The notes: a model not told the origin generated them from the sequence alone. Counted from the first letter of the stretch, positions 1 to 9,309 are shown. The stretch: DNA of 64,000 nucleotides from Pseudomonas fluorescens (GCF_902498195.1 NZ_CABVIY010000008.1:124001-188000); one strand, 5' to 3'. Numbers and translations are program-made.

Positions 1-293
1 AAACGCAAGGGTTCGACAGGCGTAGACAAGCTAGCTCCCTAGACTCTGCAAAGATGTAGGCGACGGGCATTATGCCGTGCTGATATCCAATGACCAATGA
101 CATCAGTTATCAAACGAGGCCTTTGTATCCGGAATTACGAACATTAGCCGCTAATTCGTTGCGCATCCTGCGTGAAAGTAACAAAACCGGCAATTAGAGA
201 TCGCGTTGTACGTCACAAGTCGGAGAGAGCAGCACAATTCTGCGAGCCTGTTAAAATGCCGGCCCATTTCGTGACTGACTCCTGAATTTACCT
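1..293. other. Non-coding region upstream of rep
   Basis: No convincing gene is visible here, and base composition is less G+C-rich than in the genes that follow. A TAAAAT at 252-257 could be a -10 element for rep, but no matching -35 was found. The gene to the left lies outside the window. Confidence 0.5.
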
Positions 294-2303
294 ATGTCCC
301 GACTCAATCCCCGGCAGCAAGAAGCCGTGAGCTACGTCGGCGGCCCTCTTTTGGTGCTCGCCGGTGCTGGCTCCGGCAAGACCAGCGTGATCACGCGCAA
401 GATTGCCCACCTGATCCAGAACTGCGGCATCCGCGCCCAGTACATCGTCGCCATGACCTTCACCAACAAGGCCGCGCGCGAGATGAAGGAACGGGTCGGG
501 ACCCTGCTGCGCGCCGGCGAAGGCCGCGGCCTGACGGTGTGCACCTTCCACAACCTGGGCCTGAACATCATCCGCAAGGAGCACGTGCGGCTGGGCTACA
601 AACCGGGGTTTTCGATCTTTGACGAGACGGACGTCAAGGCCCTGATGACCGACATCATGCAGAAGGAATACTCGGGCGACGACGGCGTCGACGAGATCAA
701 GAACATGATCGGCGCCTGGAAAAACGACCTGATCCTGCCGGCCCAGGCCCTGGAAAACGCCCGCAACCCCAAGGAACAGACCGCCGCCATCGTCTACACC
801 CACTATCAACGCACGCTCAAGGCGTTCAACGCGGTGGACTTCGACGACCTGATCCTGTTGCCGGTGAAGCTGTTCGAAGAACACGCCGACATCCTGGAAA
901 AGTGGCAGAACAAGGTGCGTTACCTGCTGGTCGATGAATACCAGGACACCAACGCCAGCCAGTACCTGCTGGTGAAAATGCTCATCGGCCAGCGCAACCA
1001 GTTCACAGTCGTGGGCGACGACGACCAGTCGATCTACGCCTGGCGTGGCGCACGCCCGGAAAACCTGATGCTGCTCAAGGACGACTATCCGTCCCTGAAA
1101 GTGGTGATGCTGGAGCAGAACTATCGCTCCACCAGCCGCATCCTGCGCTGCGCCAACGTGCTGATCTCGAACAACCCGCACGAGTTCGAAAAGCAGCTGT
1201 GGAGTGAAATGGGCCACGGCGACGAGATCCGCGTGATCCGTTGCCGCAACGAAGACGCCGAGGCCGAGCGCGTGGCCATGGAAATCCTCAGCCTGCACCT
1301 GCGCACCGACCGGCCCTACAGCGATTTCGCGATCCTCTATCGCGGCAACTACCAGGCCAAGCTGATCGAGCTGAAATTGCAGCACCACCAGGTGCCGTAT
1401 CGTTTGTCCGGCGGTAACAGCTTCTTCGGGCGCCAGGAAGTGAAGGACCTGATGGCCTACTTCCGCCTGATCGTGAACCCGGACGATGACAACGCCTTCC
1501 TGCGGGTGATCAACGTCCCCCGCCGGGAAATCGGCTCGACCACGCTGGAGAAGCTGGGCAACTACGCCACCGAGCGCAAAATCTCGATGTACGCCGCCAC
1601 CGACGAAATCGGCCTGGGCGAGCACCTCGACAGCCGCTTCACCGATCGCCTGTCGCGCTTCAAGCGCTTCATGGACAGGGTCCGCGAGCAATGCGCCGGC
1701 GAAGACCCGATCTCGGCACTGCGCAGCATGGTCATGGACATCGATTACGAGAACTGGCTGCGCACCAACAGCTCCAGCGACAAGGCCGCCGATTACCGCA
1801 TGGGCAACGTCTGGTTCCTGATTGAGGCGCTGAAGAACACCCTGGAAAAAGACGAAGACGGCGAAATGACCGTCGAGGACGCCATCGGCAAACTGGTGCT
1901 GCGCGACATGCTGGAGCGCCAGCAGGAAGAGGAAGACGGCGCCGAAGGCGTGCAGATGATGACCTTGCACGCCTCCAAGGGTCTGGAATTCCCCTACGTG
2001 TTCATCATGGGCATGGAAGAGGAAATCCTCCCGCACCGCTCCAGCATCGAAGCCGACACCATCGAAGAGGAGCGACGCCTGGCCTACGTGGGCATCACCC
2101 GCGCACGCCAGACCCTGGCCTTTACCTTCGCCGCCAAGCGCAAGCAATACGGCGAGATCATCGACTGCGCGCCCAGCCGCTTCCTCGATGAGCTGCCACC
2201 GGACGACCTGGCCTGGGAAGGCAACGACGACACCCCGACCGAAGTCAAAGCCGTGCGCGGCAATAACGCATTGGCAGATATACGCGCGATGTTAAAGCGC
2301 TAG
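294..2303 (+). CDS. rep: ATP-dependent DNA helicase Rep
   Basis: A 669-residue superfamily 1A helicase that unwinds DNA 3' to 5' and helps replication forks pass protein roadblocks. The start MSRLNPRQQEAV matches the Rep/UvrD N-terminus. Walker A (AGAGSGKT) is at residues 23-30, Walker B (DEYQD) at 214-218, followed by VVGDDDQSIYAWRGA (about 240-254), QNYRST and, near the C-terminus, the motif around TLHASKGLEF and VGITRARQ. The length is normal for Rep; UvrD is longer, at about 720 residues. The ribosome site is weak. xpt follows 57 bp downstream on the same strand, the order I recall from P. aeruginosa. Confidence 0.96.
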   Translation: MSRLNPRQQEAVSYVGGPLLVLAGAGSGKTSVITRKIAHLIQNCGIRAQYIVAMTFTNKAAREMKERVGTLLRAGEGRGLTVCTFHNLGLNIIRKEHVRLGYKPGFSIFDETDVKALMTDIMQKEYSGDDGVDEIKNMIGAWKNDLILPAQALENARNPKEQTAAIVYTHYQRTLKAFNAVDFDDLILLPVKLFEEHADILEKWQNKVRYLLVDEYQDTNASQYLLVKMLIGQRNQFTVVGDDDQSIYAWRGARPENLMLLKDDYPSLKVVMLEQNYRSTSRILRCANVLISNNPHEFEKQLWSEMGHGDEIRVIRCRNEDAEAERVAMEILSLHLRTDRPYSDFAILYRGNYQAKLIELKLQHHQVPYRLSGGNSFFGRQEVKDLMAYFRLIVNPDDDNAFLRVINVPRREIGSTTLEKLGNYATERKISMYAATDEIGLGEHLDSRFTDRLSRFKRFMDRVREQCAGEDPISALRSMVMDIDYENWLRTNSSSDKAADYRMGNVWFLIEALKNTLEKDEDGEMTVEDAIGKLVLRDMLERQQEEEDGAEGVQMMTLHASKGLEFPYVFIMGMEEEILPHRSSIEADTIEEERRLAYVGITRARQTLAFTFAAKRKQYGEIIDCAPSRFLDELPPDDLAWEGNDDTPTEVKAVRGNNALADIRAMLKR

Positions 2304-2360
2304 AATTGACCACTTTTACATAGACCTTCGGCGCCAAGGGCGCCAACTGAGGACAGCTTC

Positions 2361-2933
2361 ATGGAAGCCCTGCACAAGAAAATCCGCGAAGAAGGCATCG
2401 TGCTTTCCGACCAGGTCCTGAAAGTCGACGCCTTTCTGAACCACCAGATCGACCCGGCCCTGATGAAGCTGATCGGCGACGAATTCGCCACGCTGTTCAA
2501 GGACTCGGGCATCACCAAGATCGTCACCATCGAAGCCTCGGGCATCGCCCCGGCGATCATGACCGGTCTGAACCTCGGCGTGCCGGTGATTTTCGCTCGC
2601 AAGCACCAGTCCCTGACCCTGACCGAAAACCTGCTGTCGGCGACCGTGTACTCGTTCACCAAGCAGACCGAAAGCACCGTGGCGATCTCCCCGCGCCACC
2701 TGACCAGCAGCGACCGCGTGCTGATCATCGACGACTTCCTGGCCAACGGTAAGGCGTCCCAGGCACTGATTTCGATCATCAAGCAGGCCGGCGCCACCGT
2801 GGCGGGCCTGGGCATCGTGATCGAGAAATCGTTCCAGGGCGGTCGCGCGGAGCTGGATGCGCAGGGTTATCGGGTTGAGTCGCTGGCGCGTGTTCAGTCG
2901 CTGGCCGGTGGCGTCGTGACCTTCATCGAGTAA
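2361..2933 (+). CDS. xpt: Xanthine phosphoribosyltransferase
   Basis: A 190-residue type I phosphoribosyltransferase that converts xanthine and PRPP to XMP in purine salvage. The PRPP-binding motif VLIIDDFLANGKAS starts near residue 120, and the N-terminus MEALHKKIREEGIVLSDQVLKVD is of the Xpt type. A GAGGA ribosome site lies about 8 bases before the ATG. It lies directly after rep and may be cotranscribed; a short G+C-rich hairpin without a T tract sits between them. No purine riboswitch is visible in the 57 bp leader. A REP pair follows the stop codon. Confidence 0.94.
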   Translation: MEALHKKIREEGIVLSDQVLKVDAFLNHQIDPALMKLIGDEFATLFKDSGITKIVTIEASGIAPAIMTGLNLGVPVIFARKHQSLTLTENLLSATVYSFTKQTESTVAISPRHLTSSDRVLIIDDFLANGKASQALISIIKQAGATVAGLGIVIEKSFQGGRAELDAQGYRVESLARVQSLAGGVVTFIE

Positions 2934-2953
2934 TCCGTCACACCGCCTTGTCC

Positions 2954-3045
2954 CTGTGGGAGCGGGCTTGCTCGCGAAGGCGGCGTGTCAGTCGACATCA
3001 ACCTTGACTGGCACACCACTTTCGCGAGCAAGCCCGCTCCCACAG
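2954..3045. repeat. REP pair, GTGGGAGCGGGCTTGCTCGC class
   Basis: Two copies of the same palindromic unit in inverted orientation (about 2954-2980 and 3021-3045) with a 40-base centre. The pair lies between the convergent ends of xpt and the acetyl-CoA hydrolase gene, as is usual for REP doublets. Confidence 0.9.
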
Positions 3046-3062
3046 TGGTTTTGGGTCAACCG

Positions 3063-4985
3063 TTATTGCGCAGTGGCCTTAAGGCCGGTGAGCAGCAATC
3101 GCTGATACAGGTCTTCTTTCAGGCCATCCGGGTTGCTCAGCTGCATCCGCTCCAGATGCGCGGGAAACTGCGAAGCAGGCGGCGCATCCAGCGCAGCCTT
3201 GCCCAATTCCAGTATCTCGCTCAGCTTGAACTTGCTCTTGAGCCAGTTCAGCGCCCGCAACAAATCCCGCTCCACCTCGCTGAAATCACAACCCAACGGA
3301 TATTCCGGAAACAGATGCGCATGGCGCCCCTGAATCGCCTGCAAACGCTGCGGATGGTTGTCGCTGAAACGCGGATCGAGATGAAAATCCCCGGGCAATT
3401 TACCGACCTTCTGCGCCTGTTCGATCAGCCCCGGCTGAAAGCGTGAGTCACTGATGTTCAACAGGGCTTCGATCACCGCCGCATCGGTCTTGCCCCGCAG
3501 ATCGGCAATGCCGTACTCGGTGACCACGATGTCCCGCAGGTGGCGGGGGATCGTGCAGTGGCCGTACTCCCAGACAATGTTGGAACTGACGTCACCGCCC
3601 GACTCGCGCCAGCTGCGCAGCAGCAACACCGAGCGCGCACCGTGCAGGGCGTGGCCCTGCGCCACGAAGTTGTACTGCCCGCCGACGCCGCTGAGCACCC
3701 GCCCGTCTTCGAGCTGATCCGCCACGCCAGCACCCAGCAGGGTCATGGTGAACGCCGTGTTGATGAACCGCGCATCGAGGCGCTGCAAGCGCTTGAGTTC
3801 TTCCTGCCCGTAAAGCTCGTTGATGTAGCTGATGCGCGTCATGTTGAATTCGCGCCGCTTGCTCTGTGGCAACTCGCGCAGCCGCGCATAGAAGCTGCGC
3901 GGCCCGAGGAAGAAGCCGCCATGCACGCTGATGCCGTCGGTCTGCGCGGCCTCATCGAGGGTCCCGGCATTGGCCTGTTGTTGCGTCTGCACATCCGGGT
4001 AGACCTTGCGCCGAACGATCCCGGCATCGGCCAGCACCAGGAGGCCGTTGACGAACATTTCGCTGCAACCGTAGAGGCCCTTCGCAAAGGGTTCGAGGCC
4101 ACCTTCTCGCTCGATCAGTTGCGCCCATGGGGTTAGGTTTATGTCCGCCAGCAGCGCCTTGTAACCGTCATTGTCAGCCTGACGCGCCAGCAACGCCGCT
4201 GTCAGCGCATCACCCATAGCGCCGATGCCGATCTGCAATGTGCCGCCATCGCGCACCAGCGTACTGGCGTGCAAACCGATGAAATGGTCCTGGAACCCCA
4301 CCGGCATGTTCGGCGTGGAAAATAGCGTGGTGACGTCCTTCTCGTGGATCAGCAGGTCGAACGCATCGATGCCGAGTTCGGCGTCACCGGGCATGTAGGG
4401 CAAGTCGCTGTGCACCTGGCCGACCATCAGGATCGTCTCGCCGGCAGCCCGGCGCCTGGCGATCATGGGCAGCAAGTCGAGGGTGATGTCCGGGTTGCAA
4501 CTGAGGCTCAGGCGATCGGGGTGTTCCGAATGGCTTGCCACCATTTGCGCCACCAGGTTCAAGCCCGCGGCGTTGATGTCCCGCGCGGCATGGCTGTAGT
4601 TGCTGCTGACATAGTCCTGCTGGGCTGGCGCGCTGTTCAGCAAGCTGCCGGGCTGCATGAAGAATTGCTGGACATGAACATTGCCCGGCAGGTTGTCGCG
4701 GTGCAGGTCGGCAAGGAAGTCCAGCTCCGGATAATCGCCGAAGACCTGTTCGATGAAGGGTTCGAGGAAGCGCTTTTGCAGCCCATCGCCCAGTGCGGGG
4801 CGGCCCAGGCACAGTGCGGTATAGATCGTCAGCTGACGCTCGGGCAACTGCGCCATGCGCCGATACAGCGCGTTGACGAACGGGTTGGGTTTGCCCAGGC
4901 CCAGGGGCAGGCCCATGTGGACATGCGCCGGCAAACGCGCCAGCACCTCATCGACCGCTTGCTCGATGGAACACAGCTGCACCAT
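3063..4985 (-). CDS. Acetyl-CoA hydrolase/transferase family protein
   Basis: A 640-residue protein of the acetyl-CoA hydrolase/CoA-transferase family, which moves or hydrolyses CoA on small acids such as acetate, succinate or 4-hydroxybutyrate. The N-terminal half has the glycine-rich stretch DGGTLQIGIGAMGDALTAAL; the C-terminal half has GVGGQYNFVAQGHAL and ITVVTEYGIADLRGKT-like sequence (here IVVTEYGIADLRGKT), typical of the second Rossmann-like domain. At 640 residues it is longer than the common form of about 500, with extra sequence at both ends. P. aeruginosa has poxB at this place, so the locus differs. The substrate is not predictable. Confidence 0.85.
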   Translation of the reverse strand: MVQLCSIEQAVDEVLARLPAHVHMGLPLGLGKPNPFVNALYRRMAQLPERQLTIYTALCLGRPALGDGLQKRFLEPFIEQVFGDYPELDFLADLHRDNLPGNVHVQQFFMQPGSLLNSAPAQQDYVSSNYSHAARDINAAGLNLVAQMVASHSEHPDRLSLSCNPDITLDLLPMIARRRAAGETILMVGQVHSDLPYMPGDAELGIDAFDLLIHEKDVTTLFSTPNMPVGFQDHFIGLHASTLVRDGGTLQIGIGAMGDALTAALLARQADNDGYKALLADINLTPWAQLIEREGGLEPFAKGLYGCSEMFVNGLLVLADAGIVRRKVYPDVQTQQQANAGTLDEAAQTDGISVHGGFFLGPRSFYARLRELPQSKRREFNMTRISYINELYGQEELKRLQRLDARFINTAFTMTLLGAGVADQLEDGRVLSGVGGQYNFVAQGHALHGARSVLLLRSWRESGGDVSSNIVWEYGHCTIPRHLRDIVVTEYGIADLRGKTDAAVIEALLNISDSRFQPGLIEQAQKVGKLPGDFHLDPRFSDNHPQRLQAIQGRHAHLFPEYPLGCDFSEVERDLLRALNWLKSKFKLSEILELGKAALDAPPASQFPAHLERMQLSNPDGLKEDLYQRLLLTGLKATAQ

Positions 4986-5091
4986 AGGATCCTCCCTTAC
5001 ATTCCATTATCTGGGGTTGGACCGAGCTTGCCGGGGATTTGCTGCGATGAACAGCCTGTCACACACAATGGGGGCGCCACAAAAACCTGGC

Positions 5092-5172
5092 AGGTGCTGC
5101 CGCAGGCCGCGATCTTGTGATTTTGATTTTTAAAAACAAGATCAAAAGATCGCAGCCTTCGGCAGCGCCTAC
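5092..5172. repeat. REP pair, GCTGCCGAAGGCTGCGATC class (diverged)
   Basis: Inverted arms GCTGCCGCAGGCCGCGATCT and AGATCGCAGCCTTCGGCAGC enclose an A+T-rich loop with ATTTTGAT and ATCAAAAG. The left arm has several substitutions. It lies between the start of the acetyl-CoA hydrolase gene and the end of the cytochrome gene. Confidence 0.8.
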
Positions 5173-5190
5173 CGGGAAATCGGCAGGCAC

Positions 5191-5218
5191 AAAAAAGCCG
5201 CTCGCAAGCGGCTTTTTT
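5191..5218 (-). terminator. Rho-independent terminator of the cytochrome c5 gene
   Basis: AAAAAAGCCGCT-CGCA-AGCGGCTTTTTT is a perfect 12-base inverted repeat with a four-base loop. It lies 19 bases past the cytochrome stop codon on the minus strand and has T tracts in both directions. Confidence 0.9.
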
Positions 5219-5236
5219 GCGAAAGAGGCGGGCCTG

Positions 5237-5662
5237 TTACAGACCGGACATCTCTTTGATGGCGCCCTTCAGCTCGTCATCGGAGCAATCGGCGCAGGTG
5301 CCTTTTGGCGGCATCGAGTTGATGCCGGTAATGGCTTTGGCCAGGATGCCGTCGAGGCCGCCCTGGTGATCGGCACGCTCTTTCCAGGCTGCCTTGTCGC
5401 CGATTTTCGGCGCGCCCAACAGGCCGGTGCCGTGGCAAGCGTTGCAATGTTTTGCAATAACATCTTTAGGCGCCTTGGCACCGCCAGCACCGCCGGCAGC
5501 AGCGGCGACTTCCATGCCCTTACATTCTTTACCTGTTACACAGACCTGGCCGACTGGCTCAAGGCGCTTGGCAATTTCGTCGTTGGTCGCAGCTTGAGCG
5601 CTGGCAGCCCAGAGGGCCAATACGGTTGCTGGTACGGCCAGCATTTTCATAATTAGGTTCAC
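5237..5662 (-). CDS. Periplasmic cytochrome c5 family protein
   Basis: A 141-residue monohaem c-type cytochrome. The N-terminus (MNLIMKMLAVPATVLALW up to AQAA) is a Sec signal peptide. The haem-binding motif is CNACH; the distal methionine is probably in SMPPKG, followed by CADC, the extra cysteine pair that marks cytochrome c5. A second possible start is the methionine at residue 6. It corresponds by position to cycB (PA5300) and is likely a soluble electron carrier to terminal oxidases; a role for the neighbouring amine dehydrogenases is only inference. A strong terminator follows. Confidence 0.9.
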   Translation of the reverse strand: MNLIMKMLAVPATVLALWAASAQAATNDEIAKRLEPVGQVCVTGKECKGMEVAAAAGGAGGAKAPKDVIAKHCNACHGTGLLGAPKIGDKAAWKERADHQGGLDGILAKAITGINSMPPKGTCADCSDDELKGAIKEMSGL

Positions 5663-5832
5663 GCGTTCACCCTCAATGGTGGCTAGTCACGCCTACGGCC
5701 ACGGTTCGCAGGCGGGCGCAAGTATAGCGGTAAGCCCGCGACACTGAAACAACCCCAAAGTCGAAGGGGTCTTGTTGCGCAACGTCAAAACAGCTCGGGT
5801 GCCGCGGCCATGCTGGCAGGGCGCCTCTTCTC

Positions 5833-6381
5833 TTAAAAATTCGCGGGTGTCGCTGCGCTGATTAGTCGCGCCGGCGCATCGAACGGATTACGGAAACGAT
5901 GCGGCTTGGTACTTTCAAAGTAGTAGCTATCGCCGGCTTCGAGCACAAATGTTTCAAGCCCGACGACCAATTCAAGCCGGCCCTCCACCAGAATCCCGGT
6001 TTCCTCGCCTTCGTGGGTCAGCATTTCGTCACCGGTGTCGGCGCCTGGCGGGTAGATTTCATTGAGGAATGCGATAGCCCGGCTCGGGTGCGCCCGGCCG
6101 ACCAGTTTCATGGTCACTGCACCATCGGAAATGTCGATCAGCTCGTTAGCCTTGTAGACGATCTGAGTCGGTACTTCCTGCAGGATCTCTTCGGAAAAGA
6201 ACTCGACCATGGACATGGGAATCCCGCCCAACACTTTCCTCAGCGAACTGATCGAGGGGCTGACGCTGTTCTTCTCGATCATCGAAATGGTGCTGTTGGT
6301 GACGCCCGCGCGCTTGGCGAGTTCACGCTGGGAAAGACCTTTGAGCTTACGGATCGATTGCAGTCGTTCACCGACGTCCAA
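5833..6381 (-). CDS. pauR: XRE-cupin transcriptional regulator, PauR/PuuR type
   Basis: A 182-residue regulator. An XRE helix-turn-helix spans about residues 5-60 (RLQSIRKLKGLSQRELAKRA, then VTNSTISMIEKN), and a cupin sensor domain spans about 110-178 (EGEETGILVEGRLELVVG and GDSYYFESTKPHRFRNP). This architecture and its position next to dadX match PA5301, PauR, which represses polyamine catabolism genes in P. aeruginosa. The probable targets pauB and pauC lie within 13 kb. An imperfect inverted repeat directly upstream (6414-6448) could serve autoregulation. The assignment rests on architecture and synteny. Confidence 0.88.
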   Translation of the reverse strand: MDVGERLQSIRKLKGLSQRELAKRAGVTNSTISMIEKNSVSPSISSLRKVLGGIPMSMVEFFSEEILQEVPTQIVYKANELIDISDGAVTMKLVGRAHPSRAIAFLNEIYPPGADTGDEMLTHEGEETGILVEGRLELVVGLETFVLEAGDSYYFESTKPHRFRNPFDAPARLISAATPANF

Positions 6382-6413
6382 AGCTTGCGCCTCCAGGGAT
6401 TCAGGTTGTTGGA

Positions 6414-6448
6414 ATATTGAGCGTTATCATGGCGACAGCGTTCAGTAT
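6414..6448. promoter_or_regulatory. Imperfect inverted repeat upstream of pauR, candidate operator
   Basis: ATATTGAGCG (6414-6423) and CGTTCAGTAT (6439-6448) are inverted copies matching at 8 of 10 positions, separated by 15 bases, about 33 bases before the pauR start codon. Placement suits autorepression. No experimental consensus was checked. Confidence 0.35.
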
Positions 6449-6509
6449 TTACAACACCTTGACCTGAATCCTGTTCGGCGAGGCGACTTCCGGTCCGTGC
6501 GGCCCGGCG

Positions 6510-7583
6510 TCAGCTCCCGGAATAGAGCAGTGGCACCCGGCGCAGGTTGCAGAAAATCTGGTAAGGAATCGTGCCCGCCGCGATGGCCACGTCGCTGGCC
6601 AGGATGTTTTTGCCCCACAACTCGACGGTCGAACCCAGGCCGGCTTGTGGAATATCGGTCAGGTCGACGCACAGCATGTCCATCGACACCCGGCCGATCA
6701 ACTGGCTGCGTTGCCCGGCCACCAGCACCGGCGTACCGGTGGGCGCCAGGCGCGGGTAGCCATCGGCGTACCCCATGGCGACCACGCCTACGCGCATCGG
6801 CTTCTGGGTGATGAATTTGGCGCCATAGCCGATCGGCTCGCCGGCCGGCAGTTCGCGCACGCTGATCACCTTCGACTCAAGGGTCATCACCGGCTGCAGG
6901 CGCGCCGCCACGGCGTTGGCTTCTTCGAACGGGGTGGCGCCGTAAAGCATGATGCCCGGACGCACCCAATCGCTCGGAATCTGCGGCCAACCCAGCACCG
7001 CTGGCGAATTGCGCAAGCTGACCTCGGCCGACAAGCCCTGGCGCGCGGCTTCGAACACCGCGACCTGTTCGGCGCTGGCCTGGCAGTTCAGTTCGTCGGC
7101 GCGGGCGAAATGGCTCATCAGCACGATCTTCGCCACGTTGCCGCTGGCCAGCAGCCGTTGATACCCCGCCTGGTAGTCCTTCGGATGCAGGCCGACGCGG
7201 TGCATGCCCGAGTCGAGCTTGAGCCAGACCGTGATCGGCTTGCCCAGTGCTGCTTTCTCGATCGCTTCGAGTTGCCACAGCGAGTGCACCACGCACCAGA
7301 AATCATGCTCGACGATCAGCGCCAGTTCATCGGCTTCAAAAAAGCCTTCCAGCAGCAACACCGGCGCGCGAATGCCGGCGGCGCGCAGCTCCAGGGCCTC
7401 TTCGATGCAGGCCACGGCGAAACCATCCGCCTCGGCTTCGAGCGCCTGGGCGCAACGCACCGCGCCATGACCATAGGCGTCGGCCTTGATCACCGCGAGG
7501 GCACGGGCACCCGTGACTTCACGGGCGATCTGGTAGTTGTGACGCAGGGCTTGAAGGTCGATCAGGGCACGGGCAGGACGCAT
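6510..7583 (-). CDS. dadX: Catabolic alanine racemase DadX
   Basis: A 357-residue PLP enzyme that interconverts L- and D-alanine. The PLP lysine is K33 in AVIKADAYGHG and the second catalytic base is Y253 in IGYGAKF; both fit the fold type III racemase family. It lies downstream of dadA and a RidA-like gene on the same strand, so it is the catabolic DadX rather than the biosynthetic Alr: DadX makes D-alanine and DadA oxidises it to pyruvate and ammonia. The gap to the RidA-like gene is 96 bp. pauR follows 128 bp downstream and probably has its own promoter. Confidence 0.94.
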   Translation of the reverse strand: MRPARALIDLQALRHNYQIAREVTGARALAVIKADAYGHGAVRCAQALEAEADGFAVACIEEALELRAAGIRAPVLLLEGFFEADELALIVEHDFWCVVHSLWQLEAIEKAALGKPITVWLKLDSGMHRVGLHPKDYQAGYQRLLASGNVAKIVLMSHFARADELNCQASAEQVAVFEAARQGLSAEVSLRNSPAVLGWPQIPSDWVRPGIMLYGATPFEEANAVAARLQPVMTLESKVISVRELPAGEPIGYGAKFITQKPMRVGVVAMGYADGYPRLAPTGTPVLVAGQRSQLIGRVSMDMLCVDLTDIPQAGLGSTVELWGKNILASDVAIAAGTIPYQIFCNLRRVPLLYSGS

Positions 7584-7679
7584 GGCGGCAGACTTCTGGT
7601 CGGTCGTTGGGAAGAAAAACCGGCACTGATTGACGGCGTGAACCGCCAGTAATGCCGGGAGAGGGATCTTTCAGAGCCG

Positions 7680-8033
7680 TTATGGCAGAGCGGCTACAAC
7701 CGACAGCTCTACCAGGATGTGCGGCTCGCACAACTTCGCTTCGACCGTGGCGCGGGCCGGTGCGACGCCTTTCGGCAGCCACTGGTCCCATACCGCGTTC
7801 ATGCCTTCGAAGTGCGCATCAATGTCTTTCAGGTAAATCGTCACCGACAGCAGACGGTTCTTGTCGGTCCCGGCCAGATCAAGCAGACGCTCGATGTTGG
7901 CCAGGGTTTCACGGGTCTGCTGTTCAATCCCGGCGTTCATGTCGTCGCCAACCTGTCCGGCCAGGTACACCGTGCCGTTGTGGGTGACGATCTGACTCAT
8001 GCGCTCATTGGTGAGCTGGCGCTGGACTGACAT
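7680..8033 (-). CDS. RidA/YjgF family protein of the dad operon
   Basis: A 117-residue RidA-family protein. The family destroys reactive enamine/imine intermediates released by PLP and flavin enzymes. Family signatures include VYLAGQVGDD, the central TLANIERLLDLAG, VTIYLKDI and APARATVEAKLCEP with the arginine that binds the imino acid. The start codon lies 29 bases inside the dadA reading frame, with GGAG upstream, so translation is probably coupled. Its place between dadA, which makes 2-iminopropionate, and dadX makes deamination of that imine its likely job. Confidence 0.9.
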   Translation of the reverse strand: MSVQRQLTNERMSQIVTHNGTVYLAGQVGDDMNAGIEQQTRETLANIERLLDLAGTDKNRLLSVTIYLKDIDAHFEGMNAVWDQWLPKGVAPARATVEAKLCEPHILVELSVVAALP

Positions 8034-9309
8034 GTTTTGCGGACTCCTGTCGTTTGTTGCCGTAGCGGGAAATATCGAGGCCTTCGGCGCTGATCTGCGG
8101 CGTTTTCTTCGCCATCAGGTCGGCCAGCAAGCGACCCGAGCCACAGGCCATGGTCCAGCCGAGCGTGCCGTGGCCGGTGTTCAGGAACAGATTCTTGAAC
8201 GGTGTGGCGCCAACGATTGGCGTGCCGTCCGGAGTAGTTGGACGCAGGCCGGTCCAGAAACTGGCCTGGGCCAGATCGCCGCCCTGAGGATAAAGGTCGT
8301 TGACGATCATCTCCAGGGTTTCGCGCCGACGCGGGTTCAGCGACAGGTCAAAACCGGCGATCTCCGCCATGCCGCCAACGCGGATGCGGTTGTCGAAACG
8401 GGTAATCGCGACCTTGTAGGTCTCGTCGAGAATGGTCGAAGTCGGGGCCATCGCCGGGTTGGTGATCGGCACGGTCATGGAGTAACCCTTGAGCGGATAC
8501 ACCGGCGCCTTGATCCCCAGCGGCTTGAGCAGTTGCGGCGAATAGCTGCCGAGGGCCAGCACGTAACGGTCCGCGGTTTCCAGCTTGCCGTCGATCCACA
8601 CGCCGTTGATACGATCGCCGGCGAAGTCGAGGCGCTGGATGTCCTGGCCAAAACGGAATTGCACACCCAGCTTCGCGGCCATTTCCGCGAGTTTGGTGGT
8701 GAACATCTGGCAATCGCCGGTCTGGTCGTTCGGCAGACGCAGGGCGCCGGACAGGATATCGGTGACGCTGGCCAGGGCCGGCTCGACGCGGGCAATGCCT
8801 TCGCGGTCGAGCAGTTCGAACGGCACGCCGGACTCTTTCAACACGGCGATGTCTTTCGCGGCGCCATCGAGCTGAGCCTGGGTGCGGAACAATTGGGTGG
8901 TTCCGAGGCTGCGGCCTTCGTAGGCAATGCCGGTTTCGGCGCGCAGTTCGTCGAGGCAGTCACGGCTGTACTCGGACAGACGGACCATGCGTTCCTTGTT
9001 CACCGCATAACGGCTGGCGGTGCAGTTGCGCAGCATCTGCGCCATCCACAGGTACTGGTCGATGTCGCCGGTGAGCTTGATTGCCAGGGGTGCATGGCGC
9101 TCCAACAGCCACTTGATGGCCTTGAGCGGCACACCCGGTGCGGCCCACGGCGAGGCATAACCCGGCGACACCTGGCCGGCGTTGGCGAAACTGGTCTCCA
9201 TGGCAGCGGCTGGCTGCCGGTCGACCACCACCACTTCAAACCCGGCACGCGCCAGATAATAAGCACTGGTGGTACCGATGACGCCGCTACCCAAGACCAT
9301 GACGCGCAT
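8005..9309 (-). CDS. dadA: D-amino acid dehydrogenase DadA
   Basis: A 434-residue membrane-associated flavoprotein that oxidises D-alanine and other D-amino acids, passing electrons to the respiratory chain. The start MRVMVLGSGVIGTTSAYYLA begins directly with the FAD-binding GxGxxG motif; the frame is open further upstream, but this ATG has GAGGGA before it and gives the usual family length. GHGTLGWTMACGSGRLLADL near the C-terminus is the conserved flavin-binding end. It is the first gene of dadA-ridA-dadX and is divergent from an Lrp-type regulator. Confidence 0.95.
   Translation of the reverse strand: MRVMVLGSGVIGTTSAYYLARAGFEVVVVDRQPAAAMETSFANAGQVSPGYASPWAAPGVPLKAIKWLLERHAPLAIKLTGDIDQYLWMAQMLRNCTASRYAVNKERMVRLSEYSRDCLDELRAETGIAYEGRSLGTTQLFRTQAQLDGAAKDIAVLKESGVPFELLDREGIARVEPALASVTDILSGALRLPNDQTGDCQMFTTKLAEMAAKLGVQFRFGQDIQRLDFAGDRINGVWIDGKLETADRYVLALGSYSPQLLKPLGIKAPVYPLKGYSMTVPITNPAMAPTSTILDETYKVAITRFDNRIRVGGMAEIAGFDLSLNPRRRETLEMIVNDLYPQGGDLAQASFWTGLRPTTPDGTPIVGATPFKNLFLNTGHGTLGWTMACGSGRLLADLMAKKTPQISAEGLDISRYGNKRQESAKHVSPAPAHQ

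Noticed and set aside
288..2147. 619-codon minus-strand frame opposite rep
   Set aside because: It is a G+C-rich shadow: repetitive V/H/Q/A/G composition, no recognisable family, no ribosome site, and rep on the other strand has all helicase motifs.
2325..2345. Small GGCGCC hairpin between rep and xpt
   Set aside because: Short, no T tract, and the genes are probably cotranscribed.
2954..3045. REP hairpins as rho-independent terminators
   Set aside because: They form stems but lack T tracts, and recur as defined families, so they are listed as repeats.
3540..4136. 198-codon plus-strand frame inside the acetyl-CoA hydrolase gene
   Set aside because: Shadow frame; the minus-strand protein is conserved throughout this interval.
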